A stretch of DNA of 64,000 nucleotides from Hyphomicrobiales bacterium (lineage in GTDB: Bacteria; Pseudomonadota; Alphaproteobacteria; Rhizobiales; Devosiaceae), in assembly GCA_027487555.1 (NCBI GenBank), contig JAIYDI010000050.1, positions 1 to 64,000 of the forward strand. Direction: 5' to 3'. Within the stretch, counting starts at the first letter, position 1, and the number at the start of each line of letters is the position of its first letter. The position numbers and the translations under genes were made by a program. The notes beneath the pieces are model-generated. The model was given only the letters and a program-made list of their open reading frames with translations. It was not told the DNA's origin and searched no databases. Positions 20,323 to 28,886 of this stretch are shown piece by piece.

Positions 20323-21011
20323 TTCTGCGAGCGGTGCCGGGCCGCCCTCATATGCTCGACGATGTGGAGGCCGGAACCGCGGGTGTGCCGGGCGATGACC
20401 TCGCAGGCGCGCGGCGCATCATGGCCCCGGAGCGCGGCGATCAACTCCCGATGCTCCTTGAGAACGGCGGTACGCCGGCTCAGCGAGTAGGGGAACCGGC
20501 TCGAAATAGCACCCATGATCTCGCGGTTTCGCCACCATTGCTCGAATGCGAGGCGGTTGTAGTGCCGATCATACAGTGTGCGGTGGAAGGCGGTGTCCAG
20601 CGCACTATGTCGGTAGATGTCTGCGAAATTCAGCTCCTCGATCTCGTCCTGGATGGACTCGAGCCGCACGATATCGGCATCAGAGACGAGTTCGACAAAC
20701 AGTTCAGTGAGATAGGGCTCGATAAGCGCCTGCACCTCGGTGATGTCGCGGATGAAATCCTCATCGAGCGAACGGACGCGGGCGCCTCGATTGTAGGAGA
20801 AGACCACATAGCCCTCGCCGCGCAATTGCTGCAGCGCTTCTCGGATCGGGTTGGTGCTGGTGCCATAGCGAGTCGCAAGCGCGGAGATGACCAACCGCTC
20901 GTTGGGTGCGAGCCGACCATTGACGATATCGTCGCGGATTGCCTGGTATATCGAACCGGCCTCGGGCGGATCGAGTAAATCGGAATCGAAGTGCGGCGCG
21001 GTCTGGTCCAT
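20319..21011 (-). CDS. GntR family regulator, FadR/FCD subfamily
   Basis: The 230 residues comprise an N-terminal winged helix (AIRDDIVNGRLAPNERLVISALATRYGTSTNPIREALQQL) and a C-terminal FCD ligand domain (about 90-215) whose metal-binding His and Asp residues are plausible in DTAFHRTLYDRHY and HRELIAAL. FCD regulators usually sense sugar acids or other carboxylates. It diverges from a galactonate-dehydratase-like gene, and a palindrome lies in the shared gap, so control of that gene is likely. The start is ATG at 21011. Confidence 0.92.
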   Translation of the reverse strand: MDQTAPHFDSDLLDPPEAGSIYQAIRDDIVNGRLAPNERLVISALATRYGTSTNPIREALQQLRGEGYVVFSYNRGARVRSLDEDFIRDITEVQALIEPYLTELFVELVSDADIVRLESIQDEIEELNFADIYRHSALDTAFHRTLYDRHYNRLAFEQWWRNREIMGAISSRFPYSLSRRTAVLKEHRELIAALRGHDAPRACEVIARHTRGSGLHIVEHMRAARHRSQN

Positions 21012-21056
21012 CTATAGAGTGTAATCCACTGCCTGCATTGTGGGCAATCGGCCACT

Positions 21057-21087
21057 TCGTACGTAATCGTTGACAGATAATGTACGA
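21057..21087. promoter_or_regulatory. Candidate GntR operator with embedded -35 element
   Basis: TCGTACGTAATC (21057-21068) and GATAATGTACGA (21076-21087) are inverted copies with ten of twelve positions paired. The spacer carries TTGACA (21070-21075), a perfect -35 hexamer on the plus strand, which ends one base before the right arm. Repressor binding here would block transcription of the dehydratase gene. No clear -10 was found 16-18 bases downstream. Confidence 0.55.
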
Positions 21088-21162
21088 TCTGAAAGCGTTT
21101 CGGCCGAACCGGCCCTGAGAGACCGGCGCGACAGGGGAGCGGGCGACACGGCCCGGAAGCGC

Positions 21163-22320
21163 ATGATAATCACGGCGATCAAGCCCTATGCCGTTTGGGT
21201 AGGCATCCGCAACCAGTTGCTGGTGAAGGTGGAGACAGACGAAGGCATTTTCGGCTGGGGAGAGAGTGGCCTGTCCGGCCGCGAGAAGGCGGTGGTTGGC
21301 GCCATCGAGCATTATCGCGAGTGGCTGATCGGCAAGAATCCATTCGACATCGGCATGATCTGGCAGGCGCTATATCGCAGCCAGTATTTCGAGGGTGGGC
21401 GCGTTCTGCAGGCGGCGATCTCGGCGATCGACATCGCGCTCCACGATATCAAGGGCAAGGCGCTGGGCGTGCCGGTATATGAATTGCTGGGCGGCAAGCA
21501 ACGCGACCGGATCCCAACTTTCGCGACGACTTCGGCGGAGCCGGGGCCGGAAATGATCGAGCAGGCAAAGATGCTGATCGCAGCGGGCTGGAACTGCATG
21601 CGGCTTTCGCCGTCGGGACATGGGAGCTCCGAAATCTACGAGCCGCGCGAGCATATCGGCACGACGGCCAAGTGGATGGTGAAGGCGCGCGAGGAGTTGG
21701 GTGAGGACGTGGTGCTCGGCATCGACTACCACCACCGCCTGTCGGTGGCGGAAGCCGCGAGCTTCTGCCAGAAGATGCCGTCTGGCACGCTGGATTTCCT
21801 AGAGGAACCGATTCGCGACGAGACGCCGGAAGCCTATGAATCGCTCCGCACTCTCACCGATATTCCCTTCGCCATCGGCGAGGAGTTCGCGTCGAAGTGG
21901 CAGTTCCTGCCCTATATCGAGCGCGGCATCCACCAGTTCAACCGTATTGACGTGTGCAATGTGGGTGGGCTCACCGAATCGATGAAGATCGCCGGATGGA
22001 GCGAAGCGCACTATGTCGACCTGATGCCACACAACCCCCTGGGGCCGATCTGCACGGCAGCGACGGTGCACTTTGCCGCCGCAGTGGCGAATTTCAGCTG
22101 GCTCGAAACCCGCGCCAGCCCGGCAGAGGCCCATATTCTCGGCTTCGACAATTCCGACTTCTTCCCGGTGCAGCCGCGTCTGGAAAACGCATGTTATCCG
22201 GTGAGCGATGCTCCCGGGCTCGGGGTCGAGGTCAACGAGGATCTGGTGCAGCAGCAGAGCTTCAAGTTCTGGCAGGCGCCGATGCTCAGGCGCCGCGACG
22301 GTTCGGTGACTAATTGGTGA
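21163..22320 (+). CDS. Galactonate dehydratase-like enolase-superfamily enzyme
   Basis: The 385-residue protein belongs to the mandelate racemase/muconate lactonising family, D-galactonate dehydratase-like branch. It has the capping domain (VETDEGIFGWGESG), then barrel metal ligands in GIDYHH, FLEEPI and AIGEEF, and the catalytic His in MPHNPLGPI. The C-terminus (PGLGVEVNEDLV) is typical. Such enzymes dehydrate sugar acids to 2-keto-3-deoxy acids. ATG at 21163 starts the first conserved strand (MIITAIKPYAVWV). It is controlled presumably by the divergent GntR regulator. The precise sugar acid cannot be told from sequence. Confidence 0.9.
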   Translation: MIITAIKPYAVWVGIRNQLLVKVETDEGIFGWGESGLSGREKAVVGAIEHYREWLIGKNPFDIGMIWQALYRSQYFEGGRVLQAAISAIDIALHDIKGKALGVPVYELLGGKQRDRIPTFATTSAEPGPEMIEQAKMLIAAGWNCMRLSPSGHGSSEIYEPREHIGTTAKWMVKAREELGEDVVLGIDYHHRLSVAEAASFCQKMPSGTLDFLEEPIRDETPEAYESLRTLTDIPFAIGEEFASKWQFLPYIERGIHQFNRIDVCNVGGLTESMKIAGWSEAHYVDLMPHNPLGPICTAATVHFAAAVANFSWLETRASPAEAHILGFDNSDFFPVQPRLENACYPVSDAPGLGVEVNEDLVQQQSFKFWQAPMLRRRDGSVTNW

Positions 22321-22368
22321 CAATGCAGGTTGACTTTTTCGGACTGATCACGCATTGATGAGTGCTTG

Positions 22369-22400
22369 TCGCCGGGCGAAACTGCCCGGCGATTTCTATT
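22369..22400 (+). terminator. Rho-independent terminator after the dehydratase gene
   Basis: Perfect nine-base arms TCGCCGGGC / GCCCGGCGA with a GAAACT loop are followed by TTTCTATTTCC. The hairpin lies 48 bases after the dehydratase stop and 34 bases before the ROK start. It therefore ends the first transcript or acts as a leader attenuator for the second. Confidence 0.8.
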
Positions 22401-22433
22401 TCCAGTCCTGACTTTATTTTCGGGGTTTGCGAC

Positions 22434-23624
22434 GTGAGCGATTTCTTTGCCGCAGCTGCGCGGGGCGTGCAGCATTCTGATCTGAGGGCAGCCAATCGCC
22501 GGGCGGTCTTGTCGGCAATCGCATTCAACCCAGGCCTGTCCAATGCCGATATCTCGCGCATGACAGGTCTCGCGCCGCAGACGGCCTCAGCGATCGTCGC
22601 CGATCTTGAGGCAGATGGGCTGATCCTGCGCGGGGAAGTGTTGCGTGGCCGGCGCGGGCAGCCGGCAACACCGCTGTCACTTAACCATGCGGCCGGATAT
22701 ACGCTCGGCGCAGAAGTAAACTGGGACCATGTCGAACTCGGGCTGATGGACATGGGCGGCAATGAAATTGCCCGCTATCGGCGCGATTATTCCTATCCCG
22801 ACTATCGAACCATCGCCAACGAGTTGAGCAAGGCGGTGACTTCGCTTACCGAGCGGCTCGATGCAGCGCAGCGGTCACGTATCATAGCGCTCGGCATCGC
22901 GATGCCCAACGAGCTCCACCGTAACCTGCACCTGATCGGCGCACCCAAGGACCAGATCGAGGGCTGGAAGACGCTCGACCTCCGCGCGCAGATGGAAGGC
23001 AAGACCGGACTACCGACGGCGCTTTTCAACGATGGCACCGCGGCGTGCTGGGCTGAGATGCTCATGCATCCTGCGCCGCGGCCCCGCGGCTTTGCCTATC
23101 TCTTTATCGGCACATTCCTTGGTTCAGGGCTTATCATCGAGCCGATGCTGCGCAGCGGACCGCCCGAGACGCCGTCGATCCTTGGCTCGATGTTTGTCGT
23201 GGGAGTTGACGGGACGCGCTATCTCGGTCACCAGGTGGCCTCTCTGACACCGGTGCGGGAGGGGCTGGCGAAGCGCGGCATCACACCGCCGATCTCAAGC
23301 CCGCGCGATTGGCCGTGGGAAGAATGGCCCGAACTGGTAGATCGCTGGATCGACTGCGCGGGCAAGGCGCTCGCCGCAACCGTCATGAACACGCGCGCCG
23401 TGGTGGACGTACCGCTTGCGATCATCGATGGCGAAATCCCCACCGAAGTGCTCGGGCGCCTGGTTGCGGCGACAGAGCGGGAACTAGCGCTCCTGCCGAC
23501 CATGACGCATGACCGGCCTAGTGTTGCATCCGGCCGGCTCGGAACGCGGGCGGCATCACTCGGCGCCGCGACATTGCCGCTGGTGCAGCGACTGTTCTCC
23601 AGCGAGGCGACCGCACTCGTCTGA
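22434..23624 (+). CDS. ROK family transcriptional regulator
   Basis: The 396-residue protein has an N-terminal winged helix (RRAVLSAIAFNPGLSNADISRMTGLAPQTASAIVADL) and a ROK/actin-fold sugar-kinase-like domain. The GTG at 22434 (MSDFFAAAARGVQ) is chosen because it precedes the helix-turn-helix by a normal distance. The frame is open up to 22362, but that part overlaps the terminator. The ROK zinc motif (CxCGxxGC) is not visible, so sugar phosphorylation or zinc binding is doubtful and a regulator role is favoured. Its stop abuts the stop of the convergent IalB gene (TGATCA). Confidence 0.9.
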   Translation: MSDFFAAAARGVQHSDLRAANRRAVLSAIAFNPGLSNADISRMTGLAPQTASAIVADLEADGLILRGEVLRGRRGQPATPLSLNHAAGYTLGAEVNWDHVELGLMDMGGNEIARYRRDYSYPDYRTIANELSKAVTSLTERLDAAQRSRIIALGIAMPNELHRNLHLIGAPKDQIEGWKTLDLRAQMEGKTGLPTALFNDGTAACWAEMLMHPAPRPRGFAYLFIGTFLGSGLIIEPMLRSGPPETPSILGSMFVVGVDGTRYLGHQVASLTPVREGLAKRGITPPISSPRDWPWEEWPELVDRWIDCAGKALAATVMNTRAVVDVPLAIIDGEIPTEVLGRLVAATERELALLPTMTHDRPSVASGRLGTRAASLGAATLPLVQRLFSSEATALV

Positions 23625-24524
23625 TCAGGGCATCAGCTTGGTGGCGCCGACGCCGAGGCCCTTGGTGCTGAAGTTCAACACCAACGGCTTCCCCTCTGCG
23701 CCGTCGGCCCCCTTGAGCACCACGCTGACGCCCAGCGCAGGCGCGGCGATCAGCTGGTTGAGGGCCTCGACGTCGAATTCGGCACGCGCAACACACATTT
23801 GCGTCGAGCAATTGGAAATCGGCAACAGGCGTGGCTCGGCGGTGCCGGAACCGAGTACGAGTCCCTTATCCGCCAAGATCGAAGGCGGCAACTGGAACAC
23901 GGCGCGCAGCTTGCCCGAGACATCGCGCTTCAGGGCCCAAACCGCGACAAGGCGCTTGGTGCGGGAGGACCGAAGCTCCTGCTGAAGCAGGCAGTCGGGG
24001 CCGAAAGTCGCCGGCTCGGGGCAAAGCAGCAGCCAATCGCCAATCGGCTGTGGCTTGAAGGGTCCGGTGGCAGCAGGAGCCGGGGGCGCCGAGGGAGTGG
24101 GAGGCGCAGCGGGCGCGGTTTCTGCCGCGGGCCCGGGTGCATCGGCCGAGGCCGATGAGGCTTCCGCACTATCCGCCGGCGCGGACGCAGCGGGGGCCGC
24201 AACAGCGGGTCCGGTGTTCGCCGGCGCCATCGCCGGGGTGGAGGTCGAGACGCTCTCTGCCGTCGTCGATTCCGCGGATGATGGCGGGTCAGTGGCGGGC
24301 GCGGCGGCAGCCGTTACCGCATCGGCGGTGGCGGTCGCGGTGGTTGCCCCATTGCCACCGAGAAACACGACGGCTGCGCCGATGGCGGCGACCAGCACGA
24401 GAATGGCCGCGACAGCGACGATCAACACGCCATTGCCACGCCTCGGCTCCTCGGCCTCGAGCGAGGGAATGGGAGTGATGCGCTGTGGCGCACTCATGTC
24501 GATGGTGTCTCGCTCGTCAGCCAT
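23625..24524 (-). CDS. Membrane-anchored IalB domain protein
   Basis: The 299-residue protein has a short cytoplasmic N-terminus, one transmembrane helix (GVLIVAVAAILVLVAAIGAAVVFL, within residues 31-56), a long Ala/Pro/Ser/Thr-rich linker (about 60-150), and a C-terminal invasion-associated-locus-B domain with GDWLLLCP, CLLQQELRS and CSTQMCVARAEFD. IalB domains are periplasmic or surface proteins of Alphaproteobacteria named from Bartonella, where they aid erythrocyte entry. In free-living species their role is unknown. An anchored version with a long linker is less usual than the simple secreted form next door. Confidence 0.87.
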   Translation of the reverse strand: MADERDTIDMSAPQRITPIPSLEAEEPRRGNGVLIVAVAAILVLVAAIGAAVVFLGGNGATTATATADAVTAAAAPATDPPSSAESTTAESVSTSTPAMAPANTGPAVAAPAASAPADSAEASSASADAPGPAAETAPAAPPTPSAPPAPAATGPFKPQPIGDWLLLCPEPATFGPDCLLQQELRSSRTKRLVAVWALKRDVSGKLRAVFQLPPSILADKGLVLGSGTAEPRLLPISNCSTQMCVARAEFDVEALNQLIAAPALGVSVVLKGADGAEGKPLVLNFSTKGLGVGATKLMP

Positions 24525-24596
24525 ACCGCATGGTCCTCGTGCCGCAGCCGCGGGAGTGCGTCCCGCCGCTCTGTTCGTGTTCGACGGATGCCCGCC

Positions 24597-25145
24597 TTAC
24601 CTGACCTTATCGTAGGCGGCGGTGAAGCCGACCAGCGACATCGGCAGCTTTACCGGCTGGCGATTGAGGTTCTGGAAGACGATGTCAAGGACCTGACCGC
24701 CGCGGAAGGCATTGAGAGTATCCTCGGTAAGCTTGAGCTGGGCATAGCAGCCGGCGCGGTCGCAGGTCTCCAGTTCGAGCTGCTGACCATTGGCGCCATC
24801 GACATCGAAGGACACACCGGCGCCGAGGTAGAGCCCGAGCGGAACGCTGACCACCATCACGGGATCGGTGCCGGCGATCGTCCGGATGGTCACCGAGCCC
24901 ACGAGTTGACCCTGCTTGGTGACGGCGCGCTGGGAGATGTTGCATTCAAGCGGGTCCTGCCGGCCATTGGCGGCGCACCGGCTCGCCCAAGGCGAAGCAG
25001 ATTGCTGCTGAGGCGCTTCGACGGCCGGCGCATCGACGGCCGGCTGATCCTGCGCGATGCCGGGCGCCACCGTGAACAGGGCGAGCAGCAGGGCAGGCAG
25101 GAGAGGTGCCGCGCTGGGGGCGCGCAAACGATCGTGAAAGATCAT
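24597..25145 (-). CDS. Secreted IalB family protein
   Basis: The protein is 182 residues long with a signal peptide (LLPALLLALFTVAPGIAQ) and an IalB domain: WASRCAANGRQDPLECNISQ, VPLGLYLGAGVSFDVDG, CDRAGCYAQL and QNLNRQPVKLPMSLVGF. The four cysteines fit the family disulfides. It is the classic secreted IalB arrangement and is followed after 72 bases by the membrane-anchored paralogue, so the two may form one unit. ATG at 25145 is the start. Confidence 0.9.
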   Translation of the reverse strand: MIFHDRLRAPSAAPLLPALLLALFTVAPGIAQDQPAVDAPAVEAPQQQSASPWASRCAANGRQDPLECNISQRAVTKQGQLVGSVTIRTIAGTDPVMVVSVPLGLYLGAGVSFDVDGANGQQLELETCDRAGCYAQLKLTEDTLNAFRGGQVLDIVFQNLNRQPVKLPMSLVGFTAAYDKVR

Positions 25146-25302
25146 CTCGAAACTCTTCTTAAGGACGCCCGCTTCGCATAGACAACCGATGCAGCGAATT
25201 CAAGGCAGCTCGGTTGGAACCGGCGGCAGGTTGAATGGAATATGGCGGCGCTGCATCACCCGGCGAGAGACCGGGCAGGTGCTTGGTGAGGTGTTTGGCG
25301 AA

Positions 25303-26241
25303 ATGGTGTCAGAATTCGAACGGCACCTGCTGCTGGTGCGGCAGCCGGGCTGGCAGGATGTCGAGGACTGGCTCACCATAGCACGGCGAGTGCGGATGAC
25401 GGATCCGTCCATCGCGGTGTTCGTCGTCGATTCCTCGGTCTTGGCGGAGGACCTCATCGAGGCAGCGGCAACGAAGCCGACCCTGGTGGTTTCACCCGGG
25501 CCACTCGGGGTGACGCAGCCGCGGCGCGGACGCGTACTCCGCGGCAGACCGATCGCGAAGCTGCAGCAGCTGCATATGCTGGCGACGGCAAAGGTACCCG
25601 TGCCGCGGACGGCCCTTTTGCGGCCGGAAACGCAGCTCGACGCTGCGACATGGGGCCAGTGGGTGGTGGAGAAGCCCGCGGACCTGACACAATCCTCGCA
25701 AGGCAAGGGCTTCCGGCTGCTGCAACCTGGTGAGGTGCGGTACCGGCCGCAAGACGATTTCCCTGCAGGGCATCCTGGCCGACTCGCGCCGATGCTGATC
25801 CAGCGCTTCATCGATACCGGCAGCCCGATTTCCAGCTGGCGTGTGCTGATGTTCCTCGGGCGACCGCTGTACAGCCAGCTGATGGTTGGGCCGCCACCGA
25901 ATCCTGACGATCCACCGCAGGTGGCGATGCAGGCGCTTTCAGGCGGCACCCGCCGCTTCGCCTACGATGCGGACGTCATCGCGGCGGCCACCGCTGCGGC
26001 TGGTGCCTTTGTGGATGTGCCGCTGCTCGGGGTGGATGTGCTGCGTGAAGCCGGGACGGGCCGGGTGTATGTGCTCGAGGTCAACCCGGGCGGCAATACC
26101 TGGCACTTCTCATCGGACCACCTCAAGGTCGAGAGGGCGGAGAATGGCCCGGATTTCGAGCGGCAGCGACGCGAGCAGCTTGATGCCTTTGGCACAGCTG
26201 CACATGCGCTTGCTGACGCGGCCAGACGCCTCGCCGAATGA
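25303..26241 (+). CDS. ATP-grasp family protein of unknown substrate
   Basis: The 312 residues fold as an ATP-grasp ligase: the lid/nucleotide region WVVEKPADLTQSSQGKGF, LIQRFIDTG, and the metal-binding end LGVDVLREAGTGRVYVLEVNPGGN. Such proteins join a carboxylate to an amine or thiol, as RimK or glutathione synthetase do. The product here is unknown. I take ATG at 25303 (MVSEFERHLLLVRQPGW), which follows a GAGG and leaves room for two divergent promoters. The frame extends to an ATG at 25189, but those residues look non-conserved. It precedes the alpha-galactosidase by 33 bases. Confidence 0.75.
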   Translation: MVSEFERHLLLVRQPGWQDVEDWLTIARRVRMTDPSIAVFVVDSSVLAEDLIEAAATKPTLVVSPGPLGVTQPRRGRVLRGRPIAKLQQLHMLATAKVPVPRTALLRPETQLDAATWGQWVVEKPADLTQSSQGKGFRLLQPGEVRYRPQDDFPAGHPGRLAPMLIQRFIDTGSPISSWRVLMFLGRPLYSQLMVGPPPNPDDPPQVAMQALSGGTRRFAYDADVIAAATAAAGAFVDVPLLGVDVLREAGTGRVYVLEVNPGGNTWHFSSDHLKVERAENGPDFERQRREQLDAFGTAAHALADAARRLAE

Positions 26242-26274
26242 CGTCCCTTCCAAATGGCTAGCCCAGGAGACCAC

Positions 26275-27537
26275 ATGACCGCCATCCTCGCGCCGACCCC
26301 ACCCATGGGCTGGAACAGCTGGAACAGCTTTGCGACCACCATCACCGAGGCACAGGCGCTGGAAACGGCCGCCATCATGGCAGAGAAGCTGCTGCCTTTC
26401 GGCTATGATGTGTTCACCATAGACATCCAGTGGTACGAGCCGGGCGCCTCAAGCTACGAGTATTCGAAGGTCCCCGAGACGGTGATGGACGATTGGGGCC
26501 GCTGCATCCCGGCGCCAAACCGCTTCCCGTCGTCGGCGGATGGCAGCGGGTTTACCGAAATCGGCAAAAAGGTGCATGCGCTGGGGCTGAAATTCGGCAT
26601 CCACATCATGCGCGGCATTCCGCGCCTCGCGGTGGAGCGCAACCTGCCGGTTAAGGGCACGCGTTTCGGCGCACGCGACGTTGCCGACACTACCAGCGTC
26701 TGCAGCTGGAACCCGGACATGTATGGGCTCGATATGTCGAAGCCCGGCGCGCAGGCCTATTACGACAGCATTTTCCAGCTCTATGCGGATTGGGGCGTCG
26801 ATTTCATCAAGATGGACGACATGAGCCGGCCCTATGACGCGCATGCCGCCGAGATCGAGGCGGTGCATGAGGCCATCGTCAAGACCGGCCGCCCGATGCT
26901 GCTGTCGCTGTCGCCCGGCGAGACGCCGGTTATCCGCGCCGAGCATGTGCGGAAACACGCGCAGATGTGGCGCATATCAGACGATTTCTGGGACGAATGG
27001 GCGATGGTCGAGGCGCAGTTCGTGCGGCTCGAGAACTGGAACCCGGTCATGGGCCCAGGCAGTTGGCCAGATGCCGATATGCTGCCGGTCGGTCGGCTGG
27101 CGCTCGGCGAGCGCGACACCCGATTCACCCCGGATGAACAGCGGACCGTGATGTCGCTATGGGCCATCGCCCGCTCGCCGCTGATCATGGGAGGGGACTT
27201 GCGGCACCTCGACGAGACAACGCTCCAGCTCCTGACCAATCGCGCGGTACTGGCCGTCAATCAGCAGAGCCGCAACAATCGCCCGCATTTCGAGCTCGAC
27301 GGCACCCGAATCTGGAGCGCCGAACCGGATGACGGCAGCGCCGACCACTACCTCGCGCTGTTCAACACAACCGCAAAGCCGAAGGAGATTCCGTTCCGTC
27401 TCGAGCGACTGGGACTGACGAAGGCCAAATCGGTACGCGACCTGTGGACGGGTGCCGATCTGGGCCCATCGGGCCCGCTCTTCTGCGCCACCGTGCCTCC
27501 GCATGGCGCGCGGCTCTGTCGGGTCGTTCCGGCCTGA
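26275..27537 (+). CDS. Glycoside hydrolase family 27 alpha-galactosidase
   Basis: The 420-residue enzyme begins with the GH27 hallmark TPPMGWNSWNSF. The catalytic nucleophile is expected in DFIKMDD (Asp181) and the acid/base in RISDDFWDEW. WAIARSPLIMGGDL and the C-terminal beta domain follow. It should release terminal alpha-galactose or a related sugar. No signal peptide is visible, so the enzyme is cytoplasmic and needs an imported oligosaccharide. ATG at 26275 has AGGAG six bases upstream. The frame is open to 26254, but that start is worse. Confidence 0.92.
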   Translation: MTAILAPTPPMGWNSWNSFATTITEAQALETAAIMAEKLLPFGYDVFTIDIQWYEPGASSYEYSKVPETVMDDWGRCIPAPNRFPSSADGSGFTEIGKKVHALGLKFGIHIMRGIPRLAVERNLPVKGTRFGARDVADTTSVCSWNPDMYGLDMSKPGAQAYYDSIFQLYADWGVDFIKMDDMSRPYDAHAAEIEAVHEAIVKTGRPMLLSLSPGETPVIRAEHVRKHAQMWRISDDFWDEWAMVEAQFVRLENWNPVMGPGSWPDADMLPVGRLALGERDTRFTPDEQRTVMSLWAIARSPLIMGGDLRHLDETTLQLLTNRAVLAVNQQSRNNRPHFELDGTRIWSAEPDDGSADHYLALFNTTAKPKEIPFRLERLGLTKAKSVRDLWTGADLGPSGPLFCATVPPHGARLCRVVPA

Positions 27538-27589
27538 CCGGGACGGCACATAGCGGTCGGCCAATGGCCGGCCGCTCTCAGCACCTTTC

Positions 27590-27627
27590 GACAGAAACGA
27601 CAAAGCCCCCGACGATGCGGGGGCCTT
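27590..27627 (-). terminator. Terminator of the initiator tRNA
   Basis: On the minus strand AAGGCCCCCG pairs with CGGGGGCTTT across a six-base loop (nine of ten positions), followed by GTCGTTTCTG. It lies 10 bases after the tRNA 3' end. On the plus strand no T-run follows, so it serves the tRNA rather than the galactosidase gene. Confidence 0.75.
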
Positions 27628-27635
27628 GTAGGAAG

Positions 27636-27714
<79 letters not shown>

Positions 27715-27782
27715 CCAAGATTTTGAAAGCCTTCGGCTTTTCAGCGTGCCCAAGAGTGCGGCCATCGCCGCGGCACAGCGGC

Positions 27783-27811
27783 TATATAGGGGGAGCCGCC
27801 CTTATGCTCAA
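27783..27811 (-). promoter_or_regulatory. Sigma-70-type promoter of the initiator tRNA
   Basis: On the minus strand TTGAGC (27811-27806) and TATATA (27788-27783) are separated by exactly 17 bases. Transcription would begin about 60 bases before the mature tRNA 5' end. Confidence 0.75.
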
Positions 27812-27884
27812 CCCCTAAAGCGCATGTCGTGACGCTTTTTTGACGGATGGGTCAGACAGACTCTGAGTGGCAGGGCTCTGCGGC

Positions 27885-28733
27885 CTATGGCGCCGGCGCG
27901 GAAGTCGGAGCAGGCTGCGGCGCTGCCCCGGAAGCGCCGGTAGCATTGCACCGCGCCGAGTACTTCATGTCGAGCTGGCTGATGGCTGCACTCAGCTGCT
28001 GGCGCTCCTGATTGAGCGCGCGGCGACTTGCAGCGGGCCCCAGCGCCTCCGGAAAGGGCTCCGAATCCCTGTAAAGCTTCGACAGGTACGGGATGAGCAG
28101 CGACATGGCCTGCACCGCAGACGCAACATCGGCGCAACGGCCGGTCTTGTCAGCGGCATAGGCGGCGGCAAGATTGGCCTCGGCAGCAAAGCGCCCATCG
28201 ACCAGCGCGCGGGTATAGTCCCGCCCAACGAGCGATTCCGGCACAGCAAAGCGCGGATCACCAGCGTTCTCCGCGGGCACCGGGAAATTGCGGCAGGTGG
28301 CCTGGATCAGTTCGGCCGCCTTGGAGCGGGCGGCAAAGGCAACGACGCGGGCCTGGATGGCCTTGGAGCGCAATTGCGGCCCGTTCGGGCTGGGCAGGTC
28401 CTCCGCGCGCGCGCCGATTGCGACCAGGTAGTCATAGCCGGCGGCAAAGGAGTTGGCGGCGCGGTAGAGTTCCAGACAGGCCTTGGAACTCTGGAAGGCG
28501 GCGAGACGACGCGAGTCGGTGTTGACCGCGACAATCACCTGCCCGATCAGCCCATCGAGGGACTTGGCATCCATCTGCGGTATCTTTGCTGCGACCGCCG
28601 CGACGGCGTCAGCCGGTGCGGGGGGCGTTGCGCCGGTTTCGGCGTGCACGGGCGCATGAAGGGCGAGGACGAGTGCGACGGCGCCCATTCGGGCAACAAG
28701 ACGAGTCAGCAACGCAAGCATCCTCTGGAGCAT
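27885..28733 (-). CDS. Secreted protein of unknown function
   Basis: The 282-residue product has a signal peptide (LLTRLVARMGAVALVLALHAPVHAE) and a helical, Ala-rich body without a domain I recognise. Four or five cysteines (SSKACLELY, IQATCRNF, KTGRCADV, SARCNATG) are spaced through it and suggest disulfides. The end is Pro/Ala-rich. I take ATG at 28733, and ATG at 28721 is an alternative. A far longer in-frame opening up to 29999 runs antisense through the neighbouring reductase and is not coding. Codon use is like that of neighbouring genes. Confidence 0.7.
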   Translation of the reverse strand: MLQRMLALLTRLVARMGAVALVLALHAPVHAETGATPPAPADAVAAVAAKIPQMDAKSLDGLIGQVIVAVNTDSRRLAAFQSSKACLELYRAANSFAAGYDYLVAIGARAEDLPSPNGPQLRSKAIQARVVAFAARSKAAELIQATCRNFPVPAENAGDPRFAVPESLVGRDYTRALVDGRFAAEANLAAAYAADKTGRCADVASAVQAMSLLIPYLSKLYRDSEPFPEALGPAASRRALNQERQQLSAAISQLDMKYSARCNATGASGAAPQPAPTSAPAP

Positions 28734-28886
28734 CGGGGGGCGGAGTTTCACCGATCGGACCGGGGCTGGCAAGCGACAGAGAAAGCTGCGAGGCGCGCTC
28801 TGCGCCCGAGGTATCGCCAGAGGCTTGCCCTTGCCCCGACCCGGCAATAGGGTGCGCCCCATTCGCCGCAAAAAGGGGGCAAAATC

